Shown in pieces: positions 6,618-6,622 of a DNA stretch of 6,622 bases. Location of the stretch: assembly GCA_963926355.1 (NCBI GenBank), contig CAWUWW010000022.1, forward strand, positions 1 through 6,622, read 5' to 3'. The position numbers were made by a program, and so were the translations under genes. Every line of letters begins with the position of its first letter. The first letter of the stretch is position 1. The notes under the pieces were generated by a model. That model did no database searches and was not told the DNA's origin. It saw only the letters and a list, made by a program, of their open reading frames with translations. Source of the stretch: SCGC-AAA076-P13 sp963926355. GTDB taxonomy: Bacteria; Pseudomonadota; Gammaproteobacteria; Magnimaribacterales; D2472.

Positions 6618-6622
6618 AAAAA

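Overview
The window looks like a piece of an AT-rich, compact genome from a gammaproteobacterium, possibly a streamlined marine lineage. The assignment rests on two proteins. The UvrD reads very close to Escherichia coli UvrD across its whole length, and the HexR is close to Pseudomonas HexR. Low GC, short spacers and overlapping genes suggest a streamlined lifestyle. The exact lineage is inference and cannot be fixed from the sequence alone.

Layout. On the minus strand, reading from 3668 down to 1, three genes are packed head to tail. They are uvrD (DNA helicase II), a TRAP-type solute-binding lipoprotein of the TakP/2-oxo-acid type, and lipB (octanoyltransferase), which is cut by the left edge. 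uvrD and the binding-protein gene overlap by 4 bases (ATGA), and the binding-protein gene and lipB by 1 base, so a single co-translated operon is likely. A spacer of only 43 bases separates uvrD from the divergent plus-strand genes. These are hexR (sugar-phosphate-sensing repressor), a MATE-family efflux transporter, and a small exported protein with outer-membrane barrel character that ends just before the right edge. No stretch over 60 bases lacks a gene. I saw no tRNA, rRNA, CRISPR, insertion sequence or convincing terminator.

How the genes may work together. HexR in characterised bacteria senses 2-keto-3-deoxy-6-phosphogluconate and controls glucose and pyruvate metabolism, but none of its usual glycolytic targets is adjacent here. 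The neighbourhood does have a 2-oxo-acid theme. The binding protein belongs to a family that binds pyruvate-like acids, and LipB starts lipoylation of 2-oxo-acid dehydrogenases. The most notable regulatory signal is a perfect 7-base inverted repeat between hexR and the MATE gene. It contains the published Pseudomonas HexR operator pattern (TTGT, 8 bases, ACAA), which suggests that HexR controls the MATE gene and the exported protein behind it. I found no clearly undescribed system. The most open items are this operator, the binding protein without transporter subunits, and the unidentified exported protein.
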